64,000 nucleotides of DNA, from the NCBI GenBank assembly GCA_903895255.1, contig CAITTG010000088.1, forward strand, positions 1 to 64,000, read 5' to 3'. The notes under the pieces were generated by a model. The model ran no database searches and was not told the DNA's origin. It saw only the letters and a list, made by a program, of their open reading frames with translations. The stretch's first letter is position 1; each line of letters begins with the position of its first letter. Shown one piece after another: positions 1 through 10,306 of this stretch. Position numbers and translations under genes: made by a program. Source of the stretch: an uncultured Verrucomicrobia subdivision 3 bacterium. GTDB lineage: Bacteria > Verrucomicrobiota > Verrucomicrobiia > Limisphaerales > UBA11358.

Positions 1-1307
<1,307 letters not shown>

Positions 1308-1335
1308 TTAAATGGTTAAATGGTTAAGGAGTTAA

Positions 1336-1629
1336 TTATTCCAGAACAGCGAGAATGTCGTCCGAGGACAGGATTTTGTATTCCTTGCCGTCGATCTTAA
1401 TTTCGGTGCCGCCGTATTTGGAGACGAGGACGCGGTCGCCCTTCTTCACTTCGAAGGCGACTTTCTTGCCGCTGTCATCGGTCTTGCCGGTGCCGAGGGC
1501 AACGACAATGGCTTCGGACGGTTTTTCCTTGGCGGAGTCAGGAATGATAATGCCGCCCTTTTTGGTTTCCTTCTCTTCGGCCTGCTCCACGAGGATGCGG
1601 TCACCGAGAGGTTTGACGTTTAATGCCAT
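1336..1629 (-). CDS. groES: Co-chaperonin GroES
   Basis: Forms the heptameric lid of the GroEL chamber. The 97 residues match the family length: [16 protein letters not shown] at the N-terminus, the mobile loop region [20 protein letters not shown], the core [21 protein letters not shown] and the ending [12 protein letters not shown]. It is the first gene of groESL and follows dnaK in the same direction, after a 128-bp gap that holds a perfect hairpin. The three chaperone genes may therefore be co-regulated or separately terminated. Confidence 0.97.
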   Translation of the reverse strand: MALNVKPLGDRILVEQAEEKETKKGGIIIPDSAKEKPSEAIVVALGTGKTDDSGKKVAFEVKKGDRVLVSKYGGTEIKIDGKEYKILSSDDILAVLE

Positions 1630-1712
1630 ATTGATTTGTTTTGGTTTGGTTGTTGTTTGCTTACGAATTAACTCCCGGTCCGCACGCGCGGCGGGAAAAT
1701 TGTTATGGAAAT

Positions 1713-1740
1713 GGTTCCCGCCGCGTGAGCGGCGGGAACC
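1713..1740 (-). terminator. Perfect 12-bp hairpin between dnaK and groES
   Basis: GGTTCCCGCCGC at 1713-1724 and its exact complement at 1729-1740 enclose a GTGA loop. It sits 17 bp after the dnaK stop. On the minus strand the stem is followed by a T-rich but interrupted stretch (ccatttccataacaatttt), so it could be an intrinsic terminator of dnaK, an mRNA-stabilising stem, or an extragenic palindrome. A partial copy of one arm (gcgcggcgggaa) lies at 1687-1697. Confidence 0.55.
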
Positions 1741-1757
1741 AACACTTTCATCCGGTA

Positions 1758-3695
1758 TTATTTCTTCTCGTCCACGACCTCGGCATCAATGACGCCGTCG
1801 TCTTTCTTGCCTTCGGACTTGGGTTCACCGGCTCCGGGGGGCGGCGTGCCGGCAGCGCCACCCGCGGCGGCCTGGGCTTTCGCAGCGCCAGCTTTGTACA
1901 GTTCGGTGCTGACGGCCTGCCACACTTCGTTGAGCTTCTCGCTCGCGGATTTGATGGTGGCGGTGTCGGAACCTTTCAAGGCTTCCTTCACCGCGGCCGC
2001 GGCGGATTCCAGCTTGGACTTGTCGTCCGGGGAGATCGTGCTCGCGTTGTCCTTGACCGTTTTCTCGGTGCGATACACCGCGTTGTCCGCTTCATTGCGG
2101 GTTTCGATCTCTTCCTTCTTGGCCTTGTCCTCGTCGGCATGGGCCTCGGCATCCTTGCGCATCTTCTCGATTTCTTCCTTCGAGAGGCCGCTGCTGGCGG
2201 TGATGGTGATCTTCTGCTCCTTGCCGGTGCCCAGGTCCTTGGCGGCGACATGGAGGATGCCGTTGGCATCGATATCAAAGGTCACTTCGACCTGCGGCAC
2301 GCCCCGGGGCGCGGGCGGGATGTCGTCCAGCTTGAATTTGCCGATGGTCTTGTTATCGCGGGCAAACTGGCGCTCGCCCTGCAGCACATGGATTTCCACG
2401 CCGGGCTGGTTGTCGGCCGCGGTGGAGAAAATTTCGGATTTGCGTGACGGGATCGTCGTGTTGCGCTCGATCAACTTGGTGAACACGCCGCCGAGGGTTT
2501 CAATGCCCAGGGAAAGCGGGGTGACGTCGAGCAGGAGGACGTCCTTGACCTCGCCCTTGAGCACGCCGCCCTGGATGCCGGCGCCAATGGCGACGACTTC
2601 ATCGGGATTCACGCCCTGATGGGGCTGCTTGTTCACCAGCGAACGGGCGACTTCCACCACACGGGGCATGCGGGTCATGCCGCCGACGAGCACGAGTTCA
2701 TCGATCTTGGAGGCTTCGATGCCGGCATCCTTCAAACACGCCTTCACGGGAGCGATGGTGCGTTCGAAGAGCGTGTCGGTGAGCTGCTCCATCTTGGCGC
2801 GGGTGAGCGTCTTCTGGATGTGCTTCGGACCGGAGGCATCCGCCGTGATGAACGGCAGGTTGATGTCGTAAGTGGTGGAGCTGGAGAGGGCGATCTTGGC
2901 TTTTTCGGCCTCTTCCTTGATGCGCTGGAGGGCGTCGGGCTGCTTGCGCAGGTCCATGCCGCTTTCCTTTTTGAATTCGTCGAGAATCCAGTCCATCAGG
3001 GTGTTGTCCCAATCGTCGCCGCCCAGGTGGGTGTCGCCGTTGGTGGCTTTGACTTCGAACACGCCGTCGCCGATTTCCAGCACGGAGATATCGAAGGTGC
3101 CGCCGCCGAGGTCGTACACGGCGATTTTCTCGTCCTTCTTCTTGTCCAGACCGTACGCGAGGGAGGCGGCGGTGGGCTCATTAATAATGCGCAGGACTTC
3201 CAGACCGGCGATGCGGCCGGCATCCTTGGTGGCCTGGCGCTGGGAATCGTTGAAATAAGCGGGAACGGTGATGACGGCCTGGGTAACCTTCTCGCCGAGG
3301 CGCGTTTCGGCATCGGCCTTGAGCTTGGCCAGAATCATGGCGGAGATTTCGGGGGGGCTGAAGCGCTGGGGCTTGCCATCCACTTCAACTTCCACGGCGA
3401 CATCGCCATTGGCGGCTTTGACGACCTTGTAGGGAACACGTTTGATTTCCTCCTGGACTTCATCGAACTTGCGGCCCATGAAGCGCTTCACGGAATAGAT
3501 GGTATTCCGGGAATTGGTGACGGCCTGGCGCTTGGCGGCATCGCCGACGATGCGGTCGCCGGTTTTGGTGAAGGCGACGACGGACGGCGTGGTGCGCTTG
3601 CCCTCGGAATTCTCCAGGACGAGCGGTTCACCACCGTCCATGACGGCCATGCAGGAGTTGGTTGTGCCCAAATCGATCCCTAATACTTTTGCCAT
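1758..3695 (-). CDS. dnaK: Molecular chaperone DnaK (Hsp70)
   Basis: ATP-dependent Hsp70 chaperone. The 645 residues show all landmarks: the N-terminal phosphate loop [39 protein letters not shown], the second phosphate loop [16 protein letters not shown], the adenosine motif [14 protein letters not shown], the linker [19 protein letters not shown], a substrate-binding domain from about residue 390, and the conserved acidic end EVVDEKK after a Gly/Ala-rich lid linker. Length and start are typical. No grpE or dnaJ adjoins it; groESL lies downstream. No CIRCE-type repeat is visible in the 650 bp upstream. Confidence 0.98.
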   Translation of the reverse strand: MAKVLGIDLGTTNSCMAVMDGGEPLVLENSEGKRTTPSVVAFTKTGDRIVGDAAKRQAVTNSRNTIYSVKRFMGRKFDEVQEEIKRVPYKVVKAANGDVAVEVEVDGKPQRFSPPEISAMILAKLKADAETRLGEKVTQAVITVPAYFNDSQRQATKDAGRIAGLEVLRIINEPTAASLAYGLDKKKDEKIAVYDLGGGTFDISVLEIGDGVFEVKATNGDTHLGGDDWDNTLMDWILDEFKKESGMDLRKQPDALQRIKEEAEKAKIALSSSTTYDINLPFITADASGPKHIQKTLTRAKMEQLTDTLFERTIAPVKACLKDAGIEASKIDELVLVGGMTRMPRVVEVARSLVNKQPHQGVNPDEVVAIGAGIQGGVLKGEVKDVLLLDVTPLSLGIETLGGVFTKLIERNTTIPSRKSEIFSTAADNQPGVEIHVLQGERQFARDNKTIGKFKLDDIPPAPRGVPQVEVTFDIDANGILHVAAKDLGTGKEQKITITASSGLSKEEIEKMRKDAEAHADEDKAKKEEIETRNEADNAVYRTEKTVKDNASTISPDDKSKLESAAAAVKEALKGSDTATIKSASEKLNEVWQAVSTELYKAGAAKAQAAAGGAAGTPPPGAGEPKSEGKKDDGVIDAEVVDEKK

Positions 3696-4349
3696 ATAAA
3701 AATTGTTGGTTGTAACTAAAGTTCTGCACTACCACCTGCAAGAATGGTGCCGGAAACGGGAAAAGGCGGGGGAACCCCTTGGATAAAGGGGGGAACGGGG
3801 TTTTCGGGGTTGGCGGGAGGGGCGGAGGGGTGTGCCAAACGCGCCGATTTGGCACAGTTGGGAGCGCCGTGGCACAGTGGGAGTGGCACAGTTGGTCGAA
3901 GGGGATTAATCCGCTCATTTCGCGAATTAGCGCGAATTAGGAGGGATGGGGTAATTAGTCTAATACTAGCTTTCTTTGAAAATCGGTAGCTTTCAAGCTA
4001 GGAGCGAGGCGGGGCGCTAGTGGGTGCGTTTCCCCCTTACCCCAACCCTCTTCCTCAGGCAGAGGGGGAATTATCGTCTGACTCACCAGATAACCGCAGG
4101 CGGCCACGGTTTGCCGCGGGGGTAAGGGGGAGTATCGCGGCCCATTGGGCCTGCGATGAGATACGGGCGGGGCTGGGCGTTGTAGGAACGGCGGGTGGCG
4201 GCCGAGACGGCCGCACTCCGGGGGGTGCGGTGCACCCGCACAGTAAGCCGGACCGTGGCAGTGGTCGAACGCGGTAAGCCGGCGGCAAGCCGGCACTCCG
4301 AGGGAGGGGCGATGGGAGGCAGTTTGTTTTCCAATGATTTGATAAGCGA
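3696..4349. repeat. Gene-free stretch with several extragenic palindromes
   Basis: No convincing gene. It begins with a weakly AT-rich dnaK leader, then short repeats such as gtggcacagttgg. At 4031-4070 there is a cccttaccccaaccctc / cagaggggg element. Around 4195-4245 lie the hairpins ggccgagacggcc and ggtgcggtgcacc, followed by aagccggcggcaagccgg at about 4274. Related CCCTC...GAGGG elements occur near 10381, 28011 and 51746, so this is probably a dispersed extragenic palindrome family. Short open frames here have no recognisable protein features. Confidence 0.6.
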
Positions 4350-5357
4350 TCAATCCGACGGACCAGCGGCTTGGTGCGAATGTGGTGAGTTGGCGGCGGA
4401 TTTAATGAAGACGGTTTGTCCGGGGCACAAAACGCCAAAATCCTGGGCGGATAGGCCGCTTTCCACCAGGGCTTGATGCAGGAGGGCGGGTGGTTCATGC
4501 AGCGGCTCGTCGGTCAGGCGAAACGTGCCCCAATGACCGCCAATCGAGCAGCGCGAGCGAACATCTTGATGAATTTTCACCGCCTCGAAGGGATCGGTAT
4601 GCACCGATTTCATAATCCAGCGCGGATTGTAGGCGCCGATCGGAATGAGTGACAAATCCATGCCGCCAAACCGCCGGCCGAGTTCGCGAAAGTCGGAGTT
4701 GTAGCCGGTGTCGCCGGCGTAATAGATATTCTTCCCGGCGCTGCGCAGCACCCAGCCGCACCAATGGGTGTGATTGCGATCAAAAGGTCCGCGCGCGGCG
4801 AAGTGCTGGGCTGGCACAGCGTGAAGCTCGGCCTGCTCGCCAAAGTTCGCGGATTCCCCCCAGGCCAGTTCCTGCACCTGGGTGATACCGCGCTGGTGAA
4901 ACCATTGACTCAGCCCGGAGGGCAGCCAGAAGCGGGTGGCGGCGGATCGTTTCGCCAGGCTTTTGACGGTGGGCGCATCCAGATGGTCGTAGTGATTGTG
5001 GCTGATCAAAACGTCGTCAATGCGCGGCAACTGCGCGAAGGTGAGGCCCGGCGGGGAGAGCCGCTTCAAGCTGAAGCCGGGAATGGGGGTGAGGCAATTG
5101 CCAAAGATGGGGTCGGTGAGGATATTCCGGCCGCGAAATTGCAGCAGAAAGGTCGAGTGCCCAATCCAGGTGAGCTGGATCGCTGCTGGATCGGGCTGAT
5201 GAATGGCGGCCAAATCCGGTGCGGGGTGGATGGGTGGTGACGCGGCCGCGCTGACCGGGGGCTGCCGGGTTTGTTCGCGCGGACCGAAACCCAGTTTCCA
5301 GCGGAGGATTTTGGCCGGTCCAATTTCCGGCTGGGGAAAATTATTTTTATAAATCAT
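4350..5357 (-). CDS. Metallo-beta-lactamase-fold hydrolase, NAPE-PLD/RomA-like
   Basis: Metal-dependent hydrolase of the metallo-beta-lactamase superfamily, closest in pattern to the N-acyl-phosphatidylethanolamine phospholipase D/RomA branch. Zinc-ligand motifs are clear: LISHNHYDHLD at about residues 116-126, a later conserved His (PAQHFAARG), YYAGDTGYNSDF, and the C-terminal IGGHWGTFRL. An upstream ATG exists at 5381, but the one at 5357 is preceded by aagg at a suitable distance, so I favour it. The substrate cannot be inferred. It stands alone, downstream of and co-directional with the ferredoxin-SCP2 gene. Confidence 0.85.
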   Translation of the reverse strand: MIYKNNFPQPEIGPAKILRWKLGFGPREQTRQPPVSAAASPPIHPAPDLAAIHQPDPAAIQLTWIGHSTFLLQFRGRNILTDPIFGNCLTPIPGFSLKRLSPPGLTFAQLPRIDDVLISHNHYDHLDAPTVKSLAKRSAATRFWLPSGLSQWFHQRGITQVQELAWGESANFGEQAELHAVPAQHFAARGPFDRNHTHWCGWVLRSAGKNIYYAGDTGYNSDFRELGRRFGGMDLSLIPIGAYNPRWIMKSVHTDPFEAVKIHQDVRSRCSIGGHWGTFRLTDEPLHEPPALLHQALVESGLSAQDFGVLCPGQTVFIKSAANSPHSHQAAGPSD

Positions 5358-5416
5358 GAGCGTGCCTTGAAAAGCCATCATTCAATAATAGCTATTCAAG
5401 CATGGGCAGAAATGAG

Positions 5417-6730
5417 CTAATTGGGAAAACATTTTCCAAAGGCGAGCAGCCATTTGGGGTTGCCCCGCAACTGGATTCGGCGCGTGAGCAGGGCCCAGAG
5501 GAGGTTTTTTTCCCTGGCCAGAAAACCGAGCCAGGTTTCGGAATCGGCGGTGACGCGGAGATTCGGCTCGCCATTGTGACCGGATTCCACCTGAATTTTG
5601 CCGCCGCTGATGGCCACGGTGGCCTCGGCGGGTTCGCGGCCGGTGAAGGTGAAATGGTAGCGGGCAGAGAGGTTGCCTGCCACGCCCGGCTGGAAGGAAA
5701 GGGGCATGCCCCGGAGGAGATTGGCGATGCTGCGGGCGCGTAACGAGTTTTTGACCGGCCGGATGGTTTTGTGCGGGTAACGCTTTTTTACGAAGGCCTC
5801 GGCATCGGAACCCGGAATGACATAAATGGGCTCGCGCTTTTCTTGCAGCGGTTTGACGAATTCCACCAAGTGCTGCTTTTTGTTCGCCTGATAGATGCCG
5901 ATCAGGTCCTCGCCGGCCGGACAGACGGCCATGCAATAGGCGGCTTTGTAGTTGGGGCCGTAGGCGAGGCTCTGCCATTTGGAAATGGTTTCCGATTCTT
6001 TCACGCGGCGGCGGTAGTCCATGCCGTTCCGACTGTCGGCGATGGTTTCGACCCAATTGGAGAAGCCGCCCATGAATTCCTGGTAATTGTGGGTGTAGCA
6101 GGCGGAGAAATTGAAGGCGCCGTCGGACCCAATCGCGCCCACGGGACAGGCGGCGACGCAGAGTTTGCATTCCACGCAGGGATTGTAATCGAGGGGCTGG
6201 CCGTAGGCGTTGATTTCGGCGTCCAACAGCAACGTGCCCAGCAGGATGAAATTGCCAAAGCGGGGGTGGATGACATTGCGATGAATGCCCATGTGGCCGA
6301 GCCCGGCGGCCACGGCGACGGGTTTGTGGGAGACGATCCACATGCGGTCGGTGGTCCACTTGTCGGCCTCCATGGGAAAAGCCATGGGCGGGTTCAAGAC
6401 GCGGATGCCCTCGCGTTGCAGGCGGGCGGCCAGGCGGCGGGTCACGTGGTCCACGTCCTCACCCGTGTGGTGGAACTCGGCATTGGCCACGGAGCGGGCG
6501 GGGCTGCGAACGTTTTCGTGGTTCATGCGCACCACGATGCTGATCAGGCTGCGGGTGCGGGGAAAGGCGCTGGCGAGGTGGGGCCGCTCGCCGGCGAGCG
6601 CGGGGCGATCCACTTCCACGAAGCCCGCGTCATCGGCGCCGACGGCGAGGCAGAGGTCGCGGAGCCACGTTGCGTCCAGGGTGCGGACGGGGGTTTCGGC
6701 GGTGCGGATGGGTTCGGCGAGGGCATTCAT
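5417..6730 (-). CDS. 4Fe-4S ferredoxin protein fused to a C-terminal SCP2-like domain
   Basis: Probable cytosolic redox protein of 437 residues. The N-terminal half resembles the reductive dehalogenase/epoxyqueuosine-reductase fold (RNVIHPRFGNFILLGTLLL). A ferredoxin motif CVECKLCVAACPVG lies at about residues 184-197, with a lone downstream AVCPAG instead of a complete second cluster. The last ~95 residues (YHFTFTGREPAEATVAISGG ... ETWLGFLAREKNLLWALLTRR) look like an SCP2 sterol-carrier domain. It follows the tetR gene by 33 bp in the same direction, with an operator-like palindrome in between. It is not canonical QueG: the second 4Fe-4S motif is incomplete and the SCP2 tail is extra. Confidence 0.75.
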   Translation of the reverse strand: MNALAEPIRTAETPVRTLDATWLRDLCLAVGADDAGFVEVDRPALAGERPHLASAFPRTRSLISIVVRMNHENVRSPARSVANAEFHHTGEDVDHVTRRLAARLQREGIRVLNPPMAFPMEADKWTTDRMWIVSHKPVAVAAGLGHMGIHRNVIHPRFGNFILLGTLLLDAEINAYGQPLDYNPCVECKLCVAACPVGAIGSDGAFNFSACYTHNYQEFMGGFSNWVETIADSRNGMDYRRRVKESETISKWQSLAYGPNYKAAYCMAVCPAGEDLIGIYQANKKQHLVEFVKPLQEKREPIYVIPGSDAEAFVKKRYPHKTIRPVKNSLRARSIANLLRGMPLSFQPGVAGNLSARYHFTFTGREPAEATVAISGGKIQVESGHNGEPNLRVTADSETWLGFLAREKNLLWALLTRRIQLRGNPKWLLAFGKCFPN

Positions 6731-6733
6731 ATT

Positions 6734-6747
6734 AAAACGTGCGTTTT
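6734..6747. promoter_or_regulatory. Operator-like palindrome between tetR and the ferredoxin-SCP2 gene
   Basis: AAAACGTGCGTTTT: arms AAAACG and CGTTTT around a TG centre, a few bases upstream of the ferredoxin-SCP2 start codon. It shares the pattern AAAAC-N4-GTTTT with the palindrome at 7367-7380 upstream of tetR. Two matching palindromes at the two start regions fit a TetR-family operator, but binding is inferred. Confidence 0.55.
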
Positions 6748-6763
6748 ATTTCCGATAAAAAAA

Positions 6764-7342
6764 TTATTGGGTGAGCCCGGCCAGCGCCTGGTCGATGACC
6801 GCCGGGATTTGCGCCTTGTGGCGGGCGGTGCGGCCATAAAAGGTCAGGCCTTCCACGAGGCAGCCCAGATAAGCGGCGAGCGCCCGGGGGTCGCGGCCGG
6901 CGGGCAGATCGCCCTGGGCCTGCGCGGCGGTGATGCAATTTTCCAGCAGTTGGTGAATCTGGCGGACCAGTTCATCCACCTTGCGCAGAACGGGCTCGGG
7001 CACCTGGTTGCGACCGGCGAGATTATTCAAGTAGATGCAGCCGCAATAGTCTTTGGCGCAGGCATATTCGGCCATTTTGCCGAGGTAGAGTTTGAGGGCC
7101 ACCAGGCCCGGCTGCCGGCGCATGGGTTCGAGCATGGGGGCGTAGATGATTTGATAGGCGGTATCCAAGACGGCGCAGTAAAAGTCTTCCTTGCGGCCGA
7201 ATTCCTGGTACATGCTGGCGGTGTTGAGCCCGGTGGCCTTGACGATTTGCGCCATGGAGGTGCCCGCCAGGCCATGAGCCCAGAAGACCCGCACGGCTTT
7301 TTGCAAAACCGTCTCCCGATCATATTCTTTAGTGCGCGACAT
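6764..7342 (-). CDS. TetR/AcrR-family transcriptional regulator
   Basis: 192 residues, typical of TetR repressors. The N-terminal helix-turn-helix is plain: YDRETVLQKAVRVFWAHGLAG, then TSMAQIVKATGLNTASMYQE, then FGRKEDFYCAVLDTA, which is the YxxFxxKxxL-type helix. The C-terminal ligand domain is variable, with Cys residues in CAKDYCGCIY. It is encoded immediately upstream of the ferredoxin-SCP2 gene in the same direction, and paired AAAAC-N4-GTTTT palindromes lie before both genes, suggesting self-repression and local control. The inducer is unknown. Confidence 0.9.
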   Translation of the reverse strand: MSRTKEYDRETVLQKAVRVFWAHGLAGTSMAQIVKATGLNTASMYQEFGRKEDFYCAVLDTAYQIIYAPMLEPMRRQPGLVALKLYLGKMAEYACAKDYCGCIYLNNLAGRNQVPEPVLRKVDELVRQIHQLLENCITAAQAQGDLPAGRDPRALAAYLGCLVEGLTFYGRTARHKAQIPAVIDQALAGLTQ

Positions 7343-7366
7343 AATACCAACTTCGGGGAATATAAT

Positions 7367-7380
7367 AAAACGATTGTTTT
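7367..7380. promoter_or_regulatory. Operator-like palindrome upstream of tetR
   Basis: AAAACGATTGTTTT: arms AAAAC and GTTTT around GATT, within an AT-rich stretch 25 bp upstream of the tetR start. It matches the palindrome at 6734-6747 in arm sequence and spacing. Probable autoregulatory TetR operator overlapping the promoter. Confidence 0.55.
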
Positions 7381-7465
7381 AATATGTCAAGCGCCGAGTT
7401 CCGGGGGGCCGGAAGTATCGCCTAATGGCGTTCCGGAATTCCCCGGTCTCGCTCGTGTGCCAGCG

Positions 7466-7513
7466 AAAAGCCGCGGAGGACCGCCGCACGCCAGGACGCT
7501 ATCGCGCGGACCG
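7466..7513 (+). repeat. Dispersed repeat, copy 1 (pairs with 51815-51863)
   Basis: The segment ending in ccaggacgctatcgcgcgga recurs in inverse orientation at 51815-51863, with the shared frame gcngaggac, gc, gcac and then the common core. The copies are 44 kb apart and both intergenic, so this is a genome-dispersed extragenic element rather than part of a gene. Confidence 0.6.
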
Positions 7514-7616
7514 AGGGCTGGCATGACATTCTAAACAACCCCAGCCAATACATTATTGTCAGCAACTCCCGACCTGTGGCATGGTGCCGAGAACCCGTTT
7601 AGGGTTGGCCAAATCA

Positions 7617-8351
7617 ATGAACTCAACGCACGAATGGTTGCAGGAACGCTATACGGGGTTATGGAACGGCGCGATCGACGAGGTTCGTGAGGGCAGGGTG
7701 ACGATCGATCCGTTGCTGGCGAGCCGCGAGCCCGACCGGCGGCGCTGCATCACATTGCTGGCCCGGCCGGCGGCCGACCTCCAGCGATCGGTGACGGAAT
7801 TTTTGAATGAACTTCGGGCGCTTGATCCGGAGCAATATTACTACGACCCGTCTGAACTCCATGTGACGGTGTTGTCGCTGTTCACGGCGACGCTGGACCA
7901 TGAGCGATACTTGGCGCGATATGCGGAATATCTGGCGGCAGTGAAGGCGGCGCTCGTCGGCAGGAGCGCTTGGACACTCGCATTTACCGGGGTCACCCTC
8001 ACCCGGGAAGCCATCATGATTCAAGGGTTTCCGAATAGCACGGCCCTGAATGAGTTGCGGGAGGTCTTGCGCAAGGAATTGCGGACAAGGGGCTTAACGG
8101 AGGGATTGGACAGCCGGTATATTTTGCAAACGGCTCATATGACGGTGGTCAGGTTTCGCACGCCGCTGCGGGACAGCGCGGCCTACGCGGGGGTTGTGGA
8201 GCAGTACCGGGACCGTTCGTTTGGCCGGATGGAGGTGCGGGAGTTGAACCTGGTCGAGAACGATTGGTACCTGTCCCGGGCTTCGGTGAAGCTGCTGGAG
8301 CGGTTTCAGTTATCTTCCAACTCCGCGCCGCAAGGTTCGCAGCCCGCCTGA
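7617..8351 (+). CDS. 2'-5' RNA ligase-like 2H phosphoesterase
   Basis: 244 residues from the ATG at 7617 (an ATG 36 bp upstream is in frame but adds only a weak N-terminus). Two H-x-T motifs define the 2H superfamily: LHVTVLSL near residue 81 and AHMTVVRF near residue 173, spaced as in ThpR/LigT relatives. Known members act on 2',3'-cyclic phosphates or 2'-5' linkages; the actual substrate here is unknown. Its 3' end overlaps the 3' end of mnmG on the other strand by 46 bp. Confidence 0.8.
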   Translation: MNSTHEWLQERYTGLWNGAIDEVREGRVTIDPLLASREPDRRRCITLLARPAADLQRSVTEFLNELRALDPEQYYYDPSELHVTVLSLFTATLDHERYLARYAEYLAAVKAALVGRSAWTLAFTGVTLTREAIMIQGFPNSTALNELREVLRKELRTRGLTEGLDSRYILQTAHMTVVRFRTPLRDSAAYAGVVEQYRDRSFGRMEVRELNLVENDWYLSRASVKLLERFQLSSNSAPQGSQPA

Positions 8352-10288
8352 TCCGCCTTCGATGGCGCGATTCCGTTGGCGACGGTTTCCGCCTGACCGT
8401 AGCGTTTGAGCCAGATCATGAGGATGCTGATGTCGGAGGGCGTGACACCCGAGATGCGGGCGGCCTGGCCGATGGTGGCCGGACGGATCTTGGTCAGTTT
8501 CTGCCGCGCCTCGGGTTTCATGCTGGGCACGGTCGCGAAATCAAAGCCGGGTGGAATGGTTTTATCTTCCAACACCTTGAATTTTTCCACCTCAACTTCC
8601 TGACGTTCGATGTAGCCGGCATATTTAATTGTGATCTCGATTTGCTGAATGACCTCCGCGGACAAATTGTCCAGCCGTTTGGGGAGGTCCTTGTACAGCA
8701 TTTCGGGACGGGACAAGATTTTTGCCAGGGAATCGGAAACGTGAAAGGTTTTATGCAGGCGGTTGATCTCGTCCTCGATGGCCTGACGTTTGGCGACAAA
8801 GGTGCGGAAATGGTGCTCGGGCAGGAGGCCGATGTCGTGGCCGATGTCGGACAGGCGGAGATCGGCATTGTCCTGACGAAGCAGGAGGCGATACTCGGCC
8901 CGGGAGGTGAACATGCGGTAAGGCTCCGAGGTGCCCTTGGTGATGAGGTCGTCGATGAGCACACCGATGTAAGCTTGGTCGCGCCGGAGGGTGACCGGCG
9001 GGCGGTTTTGGACCTTGCGCGCGGCGTTGATGCCGGCGATCAAGCCTTGCGCGCCGGCTTCCTCATAGCCCGAGGTGCCGTTAATCTGCCCGGCGAGGAA
9101 TAGATTTTCGCACACTTTGGTCTCCAACGAGGGCTGGAGCTGGGTCGGGAAGGCAAAATCATACTCCACGGCATAGGCCGGACGCATGATTTCGGCATTT
9201 TCGCAGCCGATAATGGTTTTAATCAAATCCACCTGGACCTCGTAAGGGAGGCAGGTGGAGAAACCGTTGACGTAAAACTCATCGGTCTCGATGCCTTCGG
9301 GTTCAAGGAAGATTTGATGGCGCTCCTTTTCGGGAAACTTGACGATTTTATCCTCGATGGAGGGGCAATACCGGGGACCGATGCCTTCGATCACACCGGA
9401 GTACATCGGGGATTTGTGGATGTTCTCGCGGATCACCCGGGCGGTTTCGGCAGTGGTAAAGGTAATATGGCAGGGTAATTGGCCATTAATGCGGCTGAGG
9501 ATGGAGCCGGGCGGGTATTTGCCGGCGGATTGTTCCACGTGGAACATGGGGGAGCCATTGCCGGAATTTTGTTCCACGTGGAACAAATCATCTTTCCAGA
9601 AGGTGAAATAGGGAACCGGCTCGTCACCGTACTGGGGCTCGGTCTTGGAGAAATCAATCGAACGGCGCAGGAGTCGGGGCGGGGTGCCGGTCTTGAGGCG
9701 GCCCAATTCGAGCCCGGCTTCCTTCAAGGAAGAGGACAGATTCATAGCGGCCACGTCCCCCGCCCGTCCGCCAGACTGCTGGTTGGTGCCGATATGCATC
9801 AGGCCACGGAGAAAGGTGCCAGTGGTGATGACCACGGTTTTACCCAGATATTGAACTTGGAGCGCGGTTTCCACACCGGTGACCGCCCCGGCCTTGAGAA
9901 CCAAGCCGGTGGTTTGGCCTTGCTTGACGTCCAAATTGGGTTCGGATTCGCAGACGCGCTTGAGGCGGAATTGGTAGGCTTTCTTATCGCACTGGGCACG
10001 CGGGGCCCAGACGGCGGGGCCTTTCTTGGTGTTCAGCATGCGGAACTGCAGGCCGGTCATGTCGGTGGCGCGGCCCATTTCGCCGCCGAGGGCATCGATC
10101 TCCCGGGCGAGGTGGCCCTTGGCCAGCCCGCCAATGGCCGGATTGCAGGACATTTGTCCGATGCTATCCGCATTCATGGTGAGCAGCAGGGTGGAGCAAC
10201 CCATGCGGGCGGCCGCCAGGGCGGCTTCCACCCCGGCATGGCCGGCTCCCACCACAATCACATCATAATGCTTCGGATAAACGAACAT
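8306..10288 (-). CDS. mnmG: tRNA uridine-5-carboxymethylaminomethyl synthesis enzyme MnmG
   Basis: FAD-dependent component of the MnmEG complex modifying U34 of certain tRNAs. Evidence: the dinucleotide fold VIVVGAGHAGVEAALAAARM, QMSCNPAIGGLAKGHLAREI, GTFLRGLMHIG, the signature GPRYCPSIEDKIVKFPEK, GLFLAGQINGTSGYEEA-type block and the TSRAEYRLLLRQDNAD region. Start taken at MFVYPKHYD (10288); an ATG at 10306 adds six residues. Odd feature: compared with E. coli MnmG there is an insertion around residues 230-260, in which the motif FHVEQ occurs twice, 13 codons apart. The DNA coding it is two perfect parS-like palindromes. Confidence 0.96.
   Translation of the reverse strand: MFVYPKHYDVIVVGAGHAGVEAALAAARMGCSTLLLTMNADSIGQMSCNPAIGGLAKGHLAREIDALGGEMGRATDMTGLQFRMLNTKKGPAVWAPRAQCDKKAYQFRLKRVCESEPNLDVKQGQTTGLVLKAGAVTGVETALQVQYLGKTVVITTGTFLRGLMHIGTNQQSGGRAGDVAAMNLSSSLKEAGLELGRLKTGTPPRLLRRSIDFSKTEPQYGDEPVPYFTFWKDDLFHVEQNSGNGSPMFHVEQSAGKYPPGSILSRINGQLPCHITFTTAETARVIRENIHKSPMYSGVIEGIGPRYCPSIEDKIVKFPEKERHQIFLEPEGIETDEFYVNGFSTCLPYEVQVDLIKTIIGCENAEIMRPAYAVEYDFAFPTQLQPSLETKVCENLFLAGQINGTSGYEEAGAQGLIAGINAARKVQNRPPVTLRRDQAYIGVLIDDLITKGTSEPYRMFTSRAEYRLLLRQDNADLRLSDIGHDIGLLPEHHFRTFVAKRQAIEDEINRLHKTFHVSDSLAKILSRPEMLYKDLPKRLDNLSAEVIQQIEITIKYAGYIERQEVEVEKFKVLEDKTIPPGFDFATVPSMKPEARQKLTKIRPATIGQAARISGVTPSDISILMIWLKRYGQAETVANGIAPSKADQAGCEPCGAELEDN
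9531..9546. promoter_or_regulatory. parS-like centromere site 1, inside mnmG
   Basis: TGTTCCACGTGGAACA is a perfect 16-bp palindrome containing the 14-bp core GTTCCACGTGGAAC known as the ParB-binding parS site of Pseudomonas and close to the Bacillus form TGTTTCACGTGAAACA. It lies in mnmG coding sequence and encodes part of FHVEQ. parS sites normally cluster near oriC. Confidence 0.85.
9570..9585. promoter_or_regulatory. parS-like centromere site 2, inside mnmG
   Basis: A second identical TGTTCCACGTGGAACA exactly 39 bp (13 codons) after the first, so the reading frame and the encoded FHVEQ are preserved. Two perfect 16-bp copies cannot be chance. ParB loading and chromosome partition is the expected role; the parAB genes are not in this window. 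Confidence 0.85.
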
Positions 10289-10306
10289 GGGGGGAAGGTA
10301 ACGCAA

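Noticed and set aside
3744..3989. 81-codon ORF upstream of dnaK
   Set aside because: Gly-rich product of an extragenic repeat; no start signal or motif.
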